A stretch of 47,763 nt of DNA, from NCBI RefSeq assembly GCF_001672295.1, contig NZ_JXMS01000030.1:1-47763 (forward strand), written 5' to 3'. The notes beneath the pieces were generated by a model. The model had not been told where the DNA came from. It made no database searches and worked only from the letters and a program-made list of their open reading frames with translations. The position numbers and the translations under genes were made by a program. This document shows, piece after piece, positions 15,828-24,806 of the stretch (position 1 is its first letter; each line of letters begins with the position of its first letter). The DNA is from Halodesulfovibrio spirochaetisodalis (GTDB taxonomy: Bacteria > Desulfobacterota > Desulfovibrionia > Desulfovibrionales > Desulfovibrionaceae).

Positions 15828-18374
15828 ATGACTGATACTCATATCGAGTCTGAACGTACGGCTGGACTTCGCACACTAACTATTCCCGTAAAGGGAATGA
15901 CGTGTGCTTCTTGCTCTGCCCGTGTTGAGAAAGGCGTTTCTGAAATAGACGGGGTCTCAAAGGTTGCAGTGAATCTTGCGACAGATTCTATGCAAGTTGA
16001 GTTTGATCCTGCTCAATGCAGTGTGGAAGATATTGTGCAGAAGGTCGCAGCTATCGGGTATGAGGCTGTTCCTCCGCAGTCATCCTCAGCGGATGGTTCT
16101 TTACTGCGTTTTTCAATTACTGGGATGCATTGCGCTGCGTGCTCTGCACGCATTGAGAAAGTGACATCTCAAATGCCGGAATTTTCTTTTGTGGAAGTTA
16201 ATCTTGCAACGGAAGTCGCACGTATACAACCGGCCGAAGGCGTTTCTAGCGAAGCTGCCATTGCTGCATTTATAGAAAAAGTTGCTATGCTCGGGTTTGG
16301 TGCCACAGTGCAGGAAGCAGAAGAAGGTGCTGCTCAGGATGTTACATCCCTATGGGAAGAGCAGCAGGAAAACATGCGTAACCGTCTTGCGGAAATGAAA
16401 GCTAAGCTTGTTCCCGAGATTATTTTTGCTTCGCTTTTGTTGATTATTGCGATGACCGATATGACAGGCTTGAGCTTGCCTGAGTGGTTAGCTCCTCATT
16501 CTTCGCCAAAGACTTTCTCTCTTATTCAGTTGATTTTGGTTATCCCTATCATGTGGTCAGGGCGTGATTTTTATATTCATGGCTTTAAAAATCTTTTCAG
16601 GGGTGCTCCGAATATGGATTCCCTCATTGCTGTAGGAACAGGTGCTGCCTTTGCATACAGTCTTTGGGGAACTATTGAAATTTATCTTGGTATTGATGTC
16701 ATGGCGAGAGTCATGGATCTGTATTTTGAGGCTGCAGGGGTGCTGATTGCGCTTGTATCCTTAGGAAAATACCTTGAAACCCGCTCCCGCTCTCATACCT
16801 CTGATGCCATCAAAGGATTGATGGATTTAACACCAGATACTGCCATTCGCATTGTTGAAGGTGAACAGCAAACAGTTCCGGCAGCAGATGTTGTGGCTGG
16901 AGATATTCTGCTTATCCGTCCTGGCGAGCGCATTCCTGTGGACGGCAGTATTCTAGAGGGCTCATCAAGTGTTGATGAATCTATGCTGACAGGGGAATCA
17001 CTGCCAGTCTCCAAAACCGTGGGTGACTCTCTTGCCGGAGGTACCGTGAATACCCATAGTGCTCTGACCATGAAGGCTGAGCATGTAGGGGCAGATACAG
17101 TGCTTTCACGCATCATTCGTGTTGTTCAGGATGCGCAGGGTTCCAAGGCGCCAATTGCCTCTATGGCCGATACCGTGAGTTTATATTTTGTTCCAATAGT
17201 TATGTGCATAGCCTTACTTTCAGGGTTAGCTTGGCTTATAGCCGGCGCATCGTTCCCGTTTTCGCTACGCATATTTGTGGCGGTCATGGTCATTGCCTGC
17301 CCGTGTGCAATGGGGCTTGCGACACCAACGTCAATTATGGTGGCAACAGGCCGCGGTGCACAGCTCGGAGTGTTGTTTAAAAACGGAACAGCGCTGGAGC
17401 AGACAGGTCGAGTGCAGACTGTTGTGTTTGATAAAACAGGTACTATTACCTATGGCAAACCGGAGCTTGTTTATGTGGAACCTTTGAATGGATTCAATGA
17501 ACAAGAGGTCTTGGCATATGCTGCTTCTCTTGAGAGTCTTTCTGAGCATCCATTAGCAACGGCCATTGTGAAGGGAGCCAAAGAACGTGGTGTTTCTTTG
17601 GTTGCGGCGCAAGATGTTACTGCAGAGTCCGGTAAAGGCATTTACGGAATTGTCGACGGAAAGCATGTGCGCATCGGGAATGCCGCGTACACAGAGGTTG
17701 AGCGGAATACAGAAGTCATGGCGCGGATGAAAGAACAGGCGCAACAAGGCAGAACTGCACTCATTATGTCCGTAGATAATACTCCGGCGCTTATGCTTGC
17801 TGTTGCAGATACGATTAAGCCGGAAGCATCTGTTGTTGTACGAGATCTGAAAAAAATGGGTATAGATGTTGTTATGCTCACTGGAGATAATAGTGTGACT
17901 GCGAGTGCCATGGCGGCGCAGGCGGGCATTGATACTGTTATTTCTGAAGTGCATCCTGAGGATAAGAGCAAGACTGTTCAGAAGCTTCAGGAAAAAGGAC
18001 ATCTGGTCGCAATGGTAGGGGATGGAATTAATGATGCCCCTGCGTTGGCTACGGCAGATGTAGGAATAGCAATGGGAACAGGTATTGATGTTGCTGTTGA
18101 AGCAGGTGATGTTGTCCTTATGTCGGGAGAACTGACAGGCGTACTTACCGCAGTTGCACTGAGTAAAGCTGCTGTCAGAAATATTAAGCAGAACTTAGTA
18201 TGGGCATTTGGATACAATACTCTGGGAATTCCGGTTGCAATGGGATTACTGTATGCATTGTTTAATGGCCCGACACTGTCTCCAATGATTGCAGGCGGTG
18301 CTATGGCGTTGAGTTCTGTTTCTGTAGTATCTAATGCACTCAGACTGCGTTGGTTCACCCCCCGTTCTGATTAA
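15828..18374 (+). CDS. copA: copper-exporting P1B-type ATPase
   Basis: An 848-residue inner-membrane Cu(I) pump. Two N-terminal HMA domains carry GMTCASC (Cys26, Cys29) and GMHCAAC (Cys102, Cys105). After the first membrane helices come the actuator motif TGES, the transport motif CPC (491-493), the phosphorylation site DKTGT (535-539), the nucleotide motif SEHP, and GDGINDAP (731-738). All catalytic residues are intact. The ATG at 15828 has TGAGG about 6 nt upstream; a TTG ten codons earlier is rejected. It ends before its own terminator. Confidence 0.95.
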   Translation: MTDTHIESERTAGLRTLTIPVKGMTCASCSARVEKGVSEIDGVSKVAVNLATDSMQVEFDPAQCSVEDIVQKVAAIGYEAVPPQSSSADGSLLRFSITGMHCAACSARIEKVTSQMPEFSFVEVNLATEVARIQPAEGVSSEAAIAAFIEKVAMLGFGATVQEAEEGAAQDVTSLWEEQQENMRNRLAEMKAKLVPEIIFASLLLIIAMTDMTGLSLPEWLAPHSSPKTFSLIQLILVIPIMWSGRDFYIHGFKNLFRGAPNMDSLIAVGTGAAFAYSLWGTIEIYLGIDVMARVMDLYFEAAGVLIALVSLGKYLETRSRSHTSDAIKGLMDLTPDTAIRIVEGEQQTVPAADVVAGDILLIRPGERIPVDGSILEGSSSVDESMLTGESLPVSKTVGDSLAGGTVNTHSALTMKAEHVGADTVLSRIIRVVQDAQGSKAPIASMADTVSLYFVPIVMCIALLSGLAWLIAGASFPFSLRIFVAVMVIACPCAMGLATPTSIMVATGRGAQLGVLFKNGTALEQTGRVQTVVFDKTGTITYGKPELVYVEPLNGFNEQEVLAYAASLESLSEHPLATAIVKGAKERGVSLVAAQDVTAESGKGIYGIVDGKHVRIGNAAYTEVERNTEVMARMKEQAQQGRTALIMSVDNTPALMLAVADTIKPEASVVVRDLKKMGIDVVMLTGDNSVTASAMAAQAGIDTVISEVHPEDKSKTVQKLQEKGHLVAMVGDGINDAPALATADVGIAMGTGIDVAVEAGDVVLMSGELTGVLTAVALSKAAVRNIKQNLVWAFGYNTLGIPVAMGLLYALFNGPTLSPMIAGGAMALSSVSVVSNALRLRWFTPRSD

Positions 18375-18450
18375 GCCGAAATCGCACTTTGCAGCGTATT
18401 GTATGGAGATTCAGGGCTTATATGGGTAATTCAACAAATAGATAGAACGT

Positions 18451-18481
18451 AAAAAGGTGACGGTTACACGTCACCTTTTTT
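18451..18481 (+). terminator. terminator of copA
   Basis: Perfect 12-bp stem AAAAAGGTGACG (18451-18462) / CGTCACCTTTTT (18469-18480) with a 6-nt loop and T-tail; it can also act leftward. Confidence 0.92.
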
Positions 18482-18592
18482 ATGTTGTGAATGCCGAACG
18501 TTGTTTGCGCGACGAGGGGCGGTTTGCAGGGTGCAGTAACAAGGTCTTTAGTCTTGTAGAGGCTTCTAAGCCTTCTTACCGAAGAACGGAGG

Positions 18593-19015
18593 TTAATAGT
18601 GGCGTATGTATTCAGAAATATTATCTGCAGAACAATTTTTGCTTACCCAAAATGCTGCTGCCCATACCATGAGCGCCGCGGCATCGGTATTGGTAAGCTT
18701 GGTAAGTTTAGCTTCCAGCGTATCTCTGCTGAGTCCGTAAATGTTGTGGAGTTGTTTGGTATTGCAAGCATTTGCTACTCGAAGCTGAAGGTACTCCTTA
18801 CTGGAGTTTTCGGGCTGTATTCGAAGATTTTTGTGTGCAGAAATGATGAGCGCAAGTTCGCTGTCTGAGAAGGTGTGCTTTATAATGCTGATTGCTTGGA
18901 AAAACGTATCCACTACCCAGGGCAGAATGAATTCTGCTCCGGCACTTTTGGTGCGGAAATAGTCTTTAAGCCATTTTTCCTGATCTGATGTGATACGTGC
19001 GGCTACTTGCGGCAT
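18593..19015 (-). CDS. hypothetical protein, possibly DNA-binding N-terminus
   Basis: A 140-residue protein I do not recognise. GGAGG lies 9 nt before the ATG, so it is probably translated. The start, MPQVAARITSDQEKWLKDYF, resembles the strand-helix opening of ribbon-helix-helix repressors, but the match is weak. The rest is helical, with a hydrophobic patch near the C-terminus (AALMVWAAAFWVS) too short and polar-flanked to be a clear membrane anchor. It stands alone between the copA terminator and the leftward sugar-nucleotide gene. Confidence 0.65.
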   Translation of the reverse strand: MPQVAARITSDQEKWLKDYFRTKSAGAEFILPWVVDTFFQAISIIKHTFSDSELALIISAHKNLRIQPENSSKEYLQLRVANACNTKQLHNIYGLSRDTLEAKLTKLTNTDAAALMVWAAAFWVSKNCSADNISEYIRHY

Positions 19016-19145
19016 AGAGAAGAACCTCCAATGTGCCTCGGGGGTATTTCTTCGGGATGTATCGGGTTGAAGGAAAAATATATCAACGATGAAGTATGAT
19101 TGGTTTGAGTTTTTGTAATAATTTTAGAGAGTAGGGCGAATTATG

Positions 19146-20633
19146 TTATTTGATCTCAACTGCTCCTTTGAACGTGAGGTTGTCCGGTAGCAGGAGGATG
19201 TTTCCGGTTTGGTTGTTTATGCTTACGTCTCCTACAAGAGAGATGGAGGAGTTGAAAATGATATCGCCGGAGATACCGAGCTTGCTGCATGCAGTGAGAG
19301 AAGGGACACCTTCTTTAAATTTTTCATAAATACTGTCAAAGCTACCGTAATACTGCGGGTCCAGTTGAACTTGAAGGTTCTGGGTAATGTTTGCGTTGTT
19401 CATTTTCAGCATACCGGTTGTATCCAAGAGATAGTAATCTGACATGACTTTGAGGAGATCGTTTGTCTGTTTTACAGGGATAAAACGGTCGCGATTGGTG
19501 ATGAGTGCCTGTGCGTCTGCAAAATGGGAAACCGCTGCGCCCATGGCACTTTCTATTTGATAAACCGGCGTGCTGCTGTTGTCGTGTGGGTTGACAGGTT
19601 TTGGATTACGAATAAGTGGAAGCTTAGGTAATCCTTTTTGCTGGATATGTTCTTTTAACGCGGCAAGATTAATCCAGATGTTGTTTGTATTAAATAAGCA
19701 GTGCTTCTGGATATCGTTGAATGTATCTATGTCGCATTCAGGACACTGTCCGATTTCGCGTAAAATAAGGCTACCATCTTCATGTCTGGCAATATGACCG
19801 CCTTTGCAATCACTTTCTGTACGCTCAGTTACTTCCATGAGGAACGGAACCTGCTTTTCTGCCATATAGCCTAGAATGCGCATATCAAGCGTGGCACCAA
19901 GATTGTCTATGTTGGAGATGAGTGCATATTTTCTGCCTTGCCTGAGGAGAGTTTCCAGCACACCCGAGAGATATAATGCGGCAAAAATATCACCATGTCC
20001 CGGAGGATTCCACTCATAATCAGGGTTATCGGGGTATGATACAGGTTCAAGGGTATGTTGCTCTATTTTAGGAAACTTATGTTGGACAAAACAGAGAGGG
20101 AGTTGCGGCAACCCACTCATATGTCGTAATTCATTCAAGGTGTCTTTGTGTGTGTTGTAGCTGTTCATGAGAACAAGCGGCAATGAACCACCGTATTCTT
20201 CCTGCATGGATATGGCTTGCTGTATGGTGATATCGAGAAATGAGAGGTTATCTTTGACTGGAAGAAGTGACTTGGCAAACTGCATCCCCATGGTTGTGCC
20301 TAGACCACCATTTAACTTGATCGCAACTGCCTCTTTGGCGTGTTCTTTACCTGTCTGGGTATAGCGTGCAAGGTCGTTAATATGGTCAATATGCTGCTTG
20401 GATACTGGTGATATAGTACTTTCGTGTATGTAGCCGGTTGCCTTATTGGCGATGTCGGAGAAGTAGGTTGCAAAAAGGTCTATAACAGGGGCAGGAAGTC
20501 CTTCGTTCCTCATTTTTTCTTCGTACAGCGGCAGAAGCTGTTGGGCACTGGAGTACCGCTCCGGTGAACCGGAAACAGATTGATTCTGTAATGAGTTAGT
20601 TGCAGGGTTGTTATGAGAACCGGATCTAGGCAT
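19146..20633 (-). CDS. UTP-glucose/N-acetylhexosamine-1-phosphate uridylyltransferase, eukaryotic UDPGP type
   Basis: A 495-residue cytosolic nucleotidyltransferase of the eukaryotic-like UDPGP family, making a UDP-sugar (most likely UDP-glucose) from UTP and a sugar 1-phosphate for glycan synthesis. The nucleotide-binding motif KLNGGLGTTMG is at about 106-116, followed by KSLLPV, with LVLMNSYNTH and a VQHKFPKI segment further on; the C-terminus forms a left-handed beta-helix-like region. Most bacteria use the unrelated GalU, so this type is noteworthy. The ATG at 20633 has AAGGGAG 5 nt upstream; the open frame continues 27 codons higher without a ribosome site. Hydrophilic first 30 residues may be disordered. 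Confidence 0.85.
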   Translation of the reverse strand: MPRSGSHNNPATNSLQNQSVSGSPERYSSAQQLLPLYEEKMRNEGLPAPVIDLFATYFSDIANKATGYIHESTISPVSKQHIDHINDLARYTQTGKEHAKEAVAIKLNGGLGTTMGMQFAKSLLPVKDNLSFLDITIQQAISMQEEYGGSLPLVLMNSYNTHKDTLNELRHMSGLPQLPLCFVQHKFPKIEQHTLEPVSYPDNPDYEWNPPGHGDIFAALYLSGVLETLLRQGRKYALISNIDNLGATLDMRILGYMAEKQVPFLMEVTERTESDCKGGHIARHEDGSLILREIGQCPECDIDTFNDIQKHCLFNTNNIWINLAALKEHIQQKGLPKLPLIRNPKPVNPHDNSSTPVYQIESAMGAAVSHFADAQALITNRDRFIPVKQTNDLLKVMSDYYLLDTTGMLKMNNANITQNLQVQLDPQYYGSFDSIYEKFKEGVPSLTACSKLGISGDIIFNSSISLVGDVSINNQTGNILLLPDNLTFKGAVEIK

Positions 20634-20783
20634 GGTGACTCCCTTTTCACGAAACGAGTTATACCATCCACGGCACAATGACGTGAATTTGCGGATGAAT
20701 TTACCCACTACCACACTCAGGAGAAGCTGGAAGTATAATTTTCGAAAAAACGAAGTACTTAGAAATTGAATTAATCAAAAATA

Positions 20784-20812
20784 AAAGCCTGCGGATGTAA
20801 TCCGCAGGCTTT
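20784..20812 (-). terminator. terminator of the UbiD-type gene
   Basis: Perfect 12-bp stem AAAGCCTGCGGA (20784-20795) / TCCGCAGGCTTT (20801-20812), 5-nt loop, then a T-rich tract on the minus strand. It lies 4 nt past the stop. Confidence 0.92.
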
Positions 20813-20816
20813 ACTC

Positions 20817-22658
20817 TTAGATGATGTTGTGAAGACAGCCGCCTTTAGCGGCCATTTTGTCTACAGAACGGGTTACATCCGGATCCTCTTCCAACGCCGG
20901 AGCGTGGAATGATTTTAAACGGGCATCTATAATCACCGGCCCTGTGCATCCCCAATGCTTGCAGTGGGTAAATGCACCTGCACCATACATGTCTGTAGCA
21001 GGGTCGGAGCGGGTAAAGGTTACCCACAGGAAGTTGTCCCAGTTTGCCGCAGTGAAACCAGCGTCATCTGCAACAACTACAAGCGGGAGAGACTCCAGAT
21101 TGCCAACTTGTTTAAAATGTTCTGCAAGGCGGAACATGGCGTTGTCATGTTCATCACGTGCAGCCGTATGTTTAGGGCCTTTTACGACAACGATACCGGA
21201 CATGAACAGTTTTGCATCACTGAAGCCGTCCGGCAGGGTGAAATGTGATGGAATACTTGAGCCGAGTGTGCGTTTGACAGGCCCGCAAGCTGTCCAGATA
21301 AGTTTTGAGCCTTGGTTTAAGCTAATGCCTGTGTAGTCAAGGGTATCAATGGTGGTGCGGGTGATGAAATGGAAATCGCGTGCAAAGTCTGTACGCTCCA
21401 GCATGTGCGTAAAGAACTCTTTGTAATTATGGGTACTAAGTCCCTGATTATCTTCTTTTGCTGCAAGAATGACGTACTTTGAAAGGGATGTCTGTGTGTT
21501 GCCGAGCAAAGAAAGACCGCATGTGATAAGTTCCTGCGGCTGACGTTCTTCAGCGTACGGAACATAACGTTCACTTCCTATTGCAAGCAACAGGGGATGA
21601 ACACCAGCAGGGTCAACCGCATGTACCTCATGCACACCGTTGAATACGGTCGGCACCAGCTCCGCGGTGAGATCGTGGATAAACTCACCGAAGACTGTAT
21701 CTTCCTGAGGAGGACGCCCTACAGTGGTAAATGGCCAAACAGCGTCGCTGCGGTGGTATACATTGTCTACACGCATGAGCGGGAAGTCATGTGCAAGGCT
21801 GTAGTAGCCCAAATGATCTCCGAAAGGTCCTTCCGGTTTTTGCTCATTTGGATAAACAGTACCGCTTATGCAGAAGTCGGCTTCTGCGAGAATTGGAAGC
21901 TGGCCTTTTCGTGTGATCATCGGCATGCGGAATCCCCCGAGGGCACCTGCAAAAATCAGTTCTGCAATACCTTCAGGTAGTGGCATAATGGCTGCCATGG
22001 TCATTGCAGGAGGGCCGCCGACAAAAATATTTACCTTCAGTGGCTCGTTGCGGCGGAGGGCTTCTGCATGGTGGTAGCCTATTCCGCGGTGAATCTGGTA
22101 ATGGAGACCAACTTCTTTATCTTTTTCGAATGGAGCACCGGTAAGCTGTACGCGGTACATTCCAATATTGGAGTTCATGAATCCAGGTTTGTCCGGGCTT
22201 TCTGTGTAGACCTGCGGCAAGGTTACGTAGCCGCCACCATCCATAGGCCATGAATGCAGTTGCGGGAGTTGGCTGACAGTTGTCGTGCTGTCCATTACAG
22301 GGCCAGTTTTTACCTTTTTAGGCATGGTGGAGTAGCCTGCACGCGGCACACCTGCGTAGCGCCAAGGACGCTTGAAAAAGTCAAATGGGTCAACCTTCAG
22401 CTTAAAAATACCTTCAAGGGCATGAAGTGTATCACGGAAAATCCAGCGGGTTCTCTCCATTGTTCCAAAGATATTACATACCATAGGAAATTTGGTACCT
22501 TTCACGTTGGTGAAGAGTATTGCAGGGGCTTTTGCGCGGAACGCGCGGCGCTGGATTTCAGCCACTTGCAGATGTGGGTCAACTTCTTCGTGAATGCGGA
22601 TAAGCTGCCCGCTTTGTTCCAGATCAGCAATAAGTTGCTGTGTATTTCTGTATCGCAA
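20817..22658 (-). CDS. ubiD: UbiD-family decarboxylase (menaquinone/ubiquinone type)
   Basis: A 613-residue cytosolic prenyl-FMN-dependent decarboxylase acting on an aromatic acid after prenylation. The N-terminus, RYRNTQQLIADLEQSGQLIRI, is the standard UbiD opening; VCNIFGTMERTRW and the GPFGDHLGYYSL core with its catalytic Glu follow. Length fits the long UbiD subgroup found in futalosine-pathway bacteria (MqnL-like). I place the start at the TTG at 22658, with AAGGAAG 5 nt upstream. The frame continues 92 codons further, but that part has no family similarity and crosses the rubrerythrin terminator. No UbiX/prenyl-FMN synthase gene is in the window. Confidence 0.88.
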   Translation of the reverse strand: MRYRNTQQLIADLEQSGQLIRIHEEVDPHLQVAEIQRRAFRAKAPAILFTNVKGTKFPMVCNIFGTMERTRWIFRDTLHALEGIFKLKVDPFDFFKRPWRYAGVPRAGYSTMPKKVKTGPVMDSTTTVSQLPQLHSWPMDGGGYVTLPQVYTESPDKPGFMNSNIGMYRVQLTGAPFEKDKEVGLHYQIHRGIGYHHAEALRRNEPLKVNIFVGGPPAMTMAAIMPLPEGIAELIFAGALGGFRMPMITRKGQLPILAEADFCISGTVYPNEQKPEGPFGDHLGYYSLAHDFPLMRVDNVYHRSDAVWPFTTVGRPPQEDTVFGEFIHDLTAELVPTVFNGVHEVHAVDPAGVHPLLLAIGSERYVPYAEERQPQELITCGLSLLGNTQTSLSKYVILAAKEDNQGLSTHNYKEFFTHMLERTDFARDFHFITRTTIDTLDYTGISLNQGSKLIWTACGPVKRTLGSSIPSHFTLPDGFSDAKLFMSGIVVVKGPKHTAARDEHDNAMFRLAEHFKQVGNLESLPLVVVADDAGFTAANWDNFLWVTFTRSDPATDMYGAGAFTHCKHWGCTGPVIIDARLKSFHAPALEEDPDVTRSVDKMAAKGGCLHNII

Positions 22659-22848
22659 GATAACTTCCTTATATGTCAAGCTGAGTTGAAGAAAACCTGC
22701 ATATTCCTGAAAGTGCTGTGTGCTGGAATATCGCAGAGGATGGAGTATGATACTACGAAAGAAAATTTTGCGGAATAATAGAGTAAAGTAGGGGGAGCCG
22801 CAAGCAGCTGAAAAGCCTTGTTTGAATACGATAAGGACAGGGTAGAAG

Positions 22849-22889
22849 ATAAAAAAATAGCCCCTCTTTATCGCAATGATAAAGAGGGG
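22849..22889 (-). terminator. terminator of rubrerythrin 1
   Basis: Perfect 12-bp stem CCCCTCTTTATC (22861-22872) / GATAAAGAGGGG (22878-22889), 5-nt loop, then a run of seven T on the minus strand (A-run 22851-22857 on plus). Confidence 0.92.
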
Positions 22890-22973
22890 ACTTGCGCTCC
22901 ATTCAGCAGAGTAGCCAGAGGCTGGCTCTTCCAAATGCTTGACTGAAAACAGCTCCAGTCAAAAAAATATATA

Positions 22974-23468
22974 CTAGTCTACTTTGTAGTATGCTTTTGC
23001 AGCAGCACCACAAATAGGACATTTTTCTTCAGTTGGACCTTCATGGGTGTGACCACATACAGAACAGTTGTAGTAGTCAACGTCTGCTGGGTTTTCGAGG
23101 TTCTCAAGAGCTTTTGTGTAGAGGTCTGCATGAACAGCTTCTGCTTTGTTAGCAAAGCCGAAGTAACGTGCTGCAACTTTTTCGCCTTCTGCTTCTGCTT
23201 CGGTGATCATTGCAGGGTACATTTTTTCAAATTCAAAAGTTTCACCAGCGATTGCATCTTTAAGGTTTGCAGCTGTATCGCCGATTTTACCAGCATTACG
23301 CAGGTGAGCATGTGCATGGATAGTTTCTGCATCAGCAGCAGCACGGAAAAGTTTTGCAACCTGAGTGTGGCCTTCTTTTTCCGCTTGTTTAGCGTAAGCA
23401 AGGTATTTACGGTTAGCCTGAGATTCACCAGCAAAAGCAGCCATGAGGTTTTCAAGAGTCTTGGACAT
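22974..23468 (-). CDS. rubrerythrin (copy 1)
   Basis: A 164-residue non-haem iron peroxidase that reduces H2O2 in anaerobes. The N-terminal ferritin-like four-helix bundle (about 1-125) supplies the di-iron glutamates and His (FAGESQANRKY, DAETIHAHAH, EAEAEGEK). The C-terminal rubredoxin-like knuckles have CSVC (135-138) and CPIC (150-153). GGAGAG stands before the ATG at 23468; the frame runs five codons higher without support. It is the close paralogue of the gene at 23878-24375 with the same promoter block, yet each has its own terminator, so the two are separate units. Confidence 0.95.
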   Translation of the reverse strand: MSKTLENLMAAFAGESQANRKYLAYAKQAEKEGHTQVAKLFRAAADAETIHAHAHLRNAGKIGDTAANLKDAIAGETFEFEKMYPAMITEAEAEGEKVAARYFGFANKAEAVHADLYTKALENLENPADVDYYNCSVCGHTHEGPTEEKCPICGAAAKAYYKVD

Positions 23469-23516
23469 TATTTCTCTCCACAAGTGTGTTTATTTGTTAT
23501 GTGTTAATCCCTTAAC

Positions 23517-23557
23517 AGGAATGATTACTGTTTATATTTTCAACTCAGCTTTGTAAA
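23517..23557 (-). promoter_or_regulatory. promoter/operator of rubrerythrin 1
   Basis: On the minus strand, -35 TTTACA (plus 23552-23557), 17-bp spacer, -10 TAAACA (23529-23534). A 20-bp block at 23517-23536 (AGGAATGATTACTGTTTATA on plus) covering the -10 is identical upstream of copy 2. Its TAATCATT core resembles Fur/PerR-type operators, which would fit peroxide or iron control. Confidence 0.65.
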
Positions 23558-23650
23558 GCGAAAAAAGATTTTTTTTAAATTTCTTTTTTACGAAAGTTAT
23601 GTCTCGATCATTAACGGATTACTATACGTGAAAAATAATAGTGGGAAAGT

Positions 23651-23723
23651 TGTTTGCTGGAAAACCGATGATGCATTCAGCGGGCATCCCTGACGTAATC
23701 AGCGAGCGATTTTCCAGCAAACA
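23651..23723. other. structured inverted-repeat element between the rubrerythrins
   Basis: A perfect 14-bp inverted repeat, TGTTTGCTGGAAAA (23651-23664) / TTTTCCAGCAAACA (23710-23723), encloses 45 nt. That interior can form two further hairpins, GATGC/GCATC (23670-23674 / 23684-23688) and CTGA/TCAG (23690-23693 / 23699-23702), giving a possible three-way junction. It has no T-run and does not sit at a gene end. Role unknown. Confidence 0.5.
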
Positions 23724-23782
23724 GGCAGAACCGGCTGTTCTGTTGTGAAGGTTTTCGCAGCAAAGATATGCAGGTTTTAGCT

Positions 23783-23836
23783 ACAAAAGCACAGGAACCT
23801 GAATACAAGTGGAGTTGTACAGGTTCCTGCTTTTGT
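23783..23836. terminator. terminator of rubrerythrin 2
   Basis: A long hairpin with arms ACAAAAGCACAGGAACCTG (23783-23801) and CAGGTTCCTGCTTTTGT (23820-23836), one unpaired A, and an inner TACAA/TTGTA stem. It lies 40 nt past the copy 2 stop. Confidence 0.8.
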
Positions 23837-23877
23837 ATTTCGTTATCCTCACATACGCGGTGGCAGCGAGATAAATA

Positions 23878-24375
23878 CTAGTCTACTTTATAGAACGCAG
23901 AAGGGGATGCGTTACAAATAGGGCACTTATCACCTTCGAACGGCCCTTCGTGTGTATAGCCGCATACAGAACAGTTGTAGTAGTCGGTTTCTACCGGATT
24001 ATCGATACTATCCATCATCTTTTGATACAAAGTGGCGTGTACTTCTTCTGCCTGATTCGCATAGGTGAAGAACTTGTGAGCTGCTTTTTCCCCTTCAGCT
24101 TCAGCATCTTTGATCATTTCAGGATACATATTCTTAAATTCATGAGTTTCACCTGCAATGGCATCCTTAAGGTTCTCAAGCGTGTTACCGATTTTGCCGG
24201 CATTGCGAAGGTGGGCATGCGCGTGGATGGTTTCAGCATCAGCAGCGGCACGGAAAAGTTTCGCAACTTGCGGGTGGCCTTCCTTTTCTGCTTTGGCAGC
24301 ATAGGCAAGGTATTTACGGTTAGCTTGAGATTCACCAGCAAAGGCAGCCATTAAATTTTCAGCAGTTTTACTCAT
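23878..24375 (-). CDS. rubrerythrin (copy 2)
   Basis: A 165-residue rubrerythrin with the same two-domain plan as copy 1: ferritin-like bundle then CSVC and CPIC rubredoxin-type knuckles. Most residues match copy 1, including the first 26 apart from one, and even the DNA around the two stop codons is alike (CTAGTCTACTTT). Differences concentrate in the last third of the bundle and the loop between the Cys pairs. GGAGTACATC precedes the ATG. The shared promoter block indicates that the duplication included the control region. Confidence 0.95.
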   Translation of the reverse strand: MSKTAENLMAAFAGESQANRKYLAYAAKAEKEGHPQVAKLFRAAADAETIHAHAHLRNAGKIGNTLENLKDAIAGETHEFKNMYPEMIKDAEAEGEKAAHKFFTYANQAEEVHATLYQKMMDSIDNPVETDYYNCSVCGYTHEGPFEGDKCPICNASPSAFYKVD

Positions 24376-24415
24376 GATGTACTCCGTTTGATTTGTTGTT
24401 TTTCTAGTCGTTAAT

Positions 24416-24456
24416 AGGAATGATTACTGTTTATAGAAAGGTCTTACTCTTGTAAA
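24416..24456 (-). promoter_or_regulatory. promoter/operator of rubrerythrin 2
   Basis: Same layout as copy 1: -35 TTTACA (plus 24451-24456), 17-bp spacer, -10 TAAACA (24428-24433), and the identical 20-bp block at 24416-24435. The spacer itself has diverged, so the conserved block is likely under selection as an operator. The 24457-24640 stretch upstream shows nothing else I can name. Confidence 0.65.
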
Positions 24457-24639
24457 GCAAAAAAACACTTTTTCTAATTTTTTCTAACCATTGCGAATAA
24501 AATATTGACTGTACAAAACATAACCTACCGTTGTTACAGCTTTTTGCCAGTATTTATTCCTGATTGTTTTGTCTGAAAATGTCTGTGTCTCTTTGCAAAG
24601 TCAGGACGATTGTATGTGTGTTTAGCTGGTAGGCAGGAA

Positions 24640-24692
24640 AGCACAAAAAGCCACGCCTTGTGTATACGAGGGTATGCACAGGGCGTGGCTTT
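24640..24692 (-). terminator. terminator of topB
   Basis: Stem AAAGCCACGCC (24647-24657) / GGCGTGGCTTT (24682-24692), continued by an inner TGTGTATAC/GTATGCACA stem with one G-T pair. T-rich tail on the minus strand. It is 115 nt past the topB stop. Confidence 0.8.
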
Positions 24693-24806
24693 GTACTTTT
24701 TGAAAATACAGAATTGAAGATGGTGCGGCTAGCGAGTGCTGGAAAGGTTACTTTGGATGCTTTCGGAGAAAGGATTTTATTTTATCTGTAACATACTGAA
24801 TAACTA

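Noticed and set aside
22659-22934. 92-codon N-terminal extension of the UbiD frame
   Set aside because: It includes the rubrerythrin terminator hairpin and has no similarity to UbiD, which begins at the TTG with a ribosome site at 22658.
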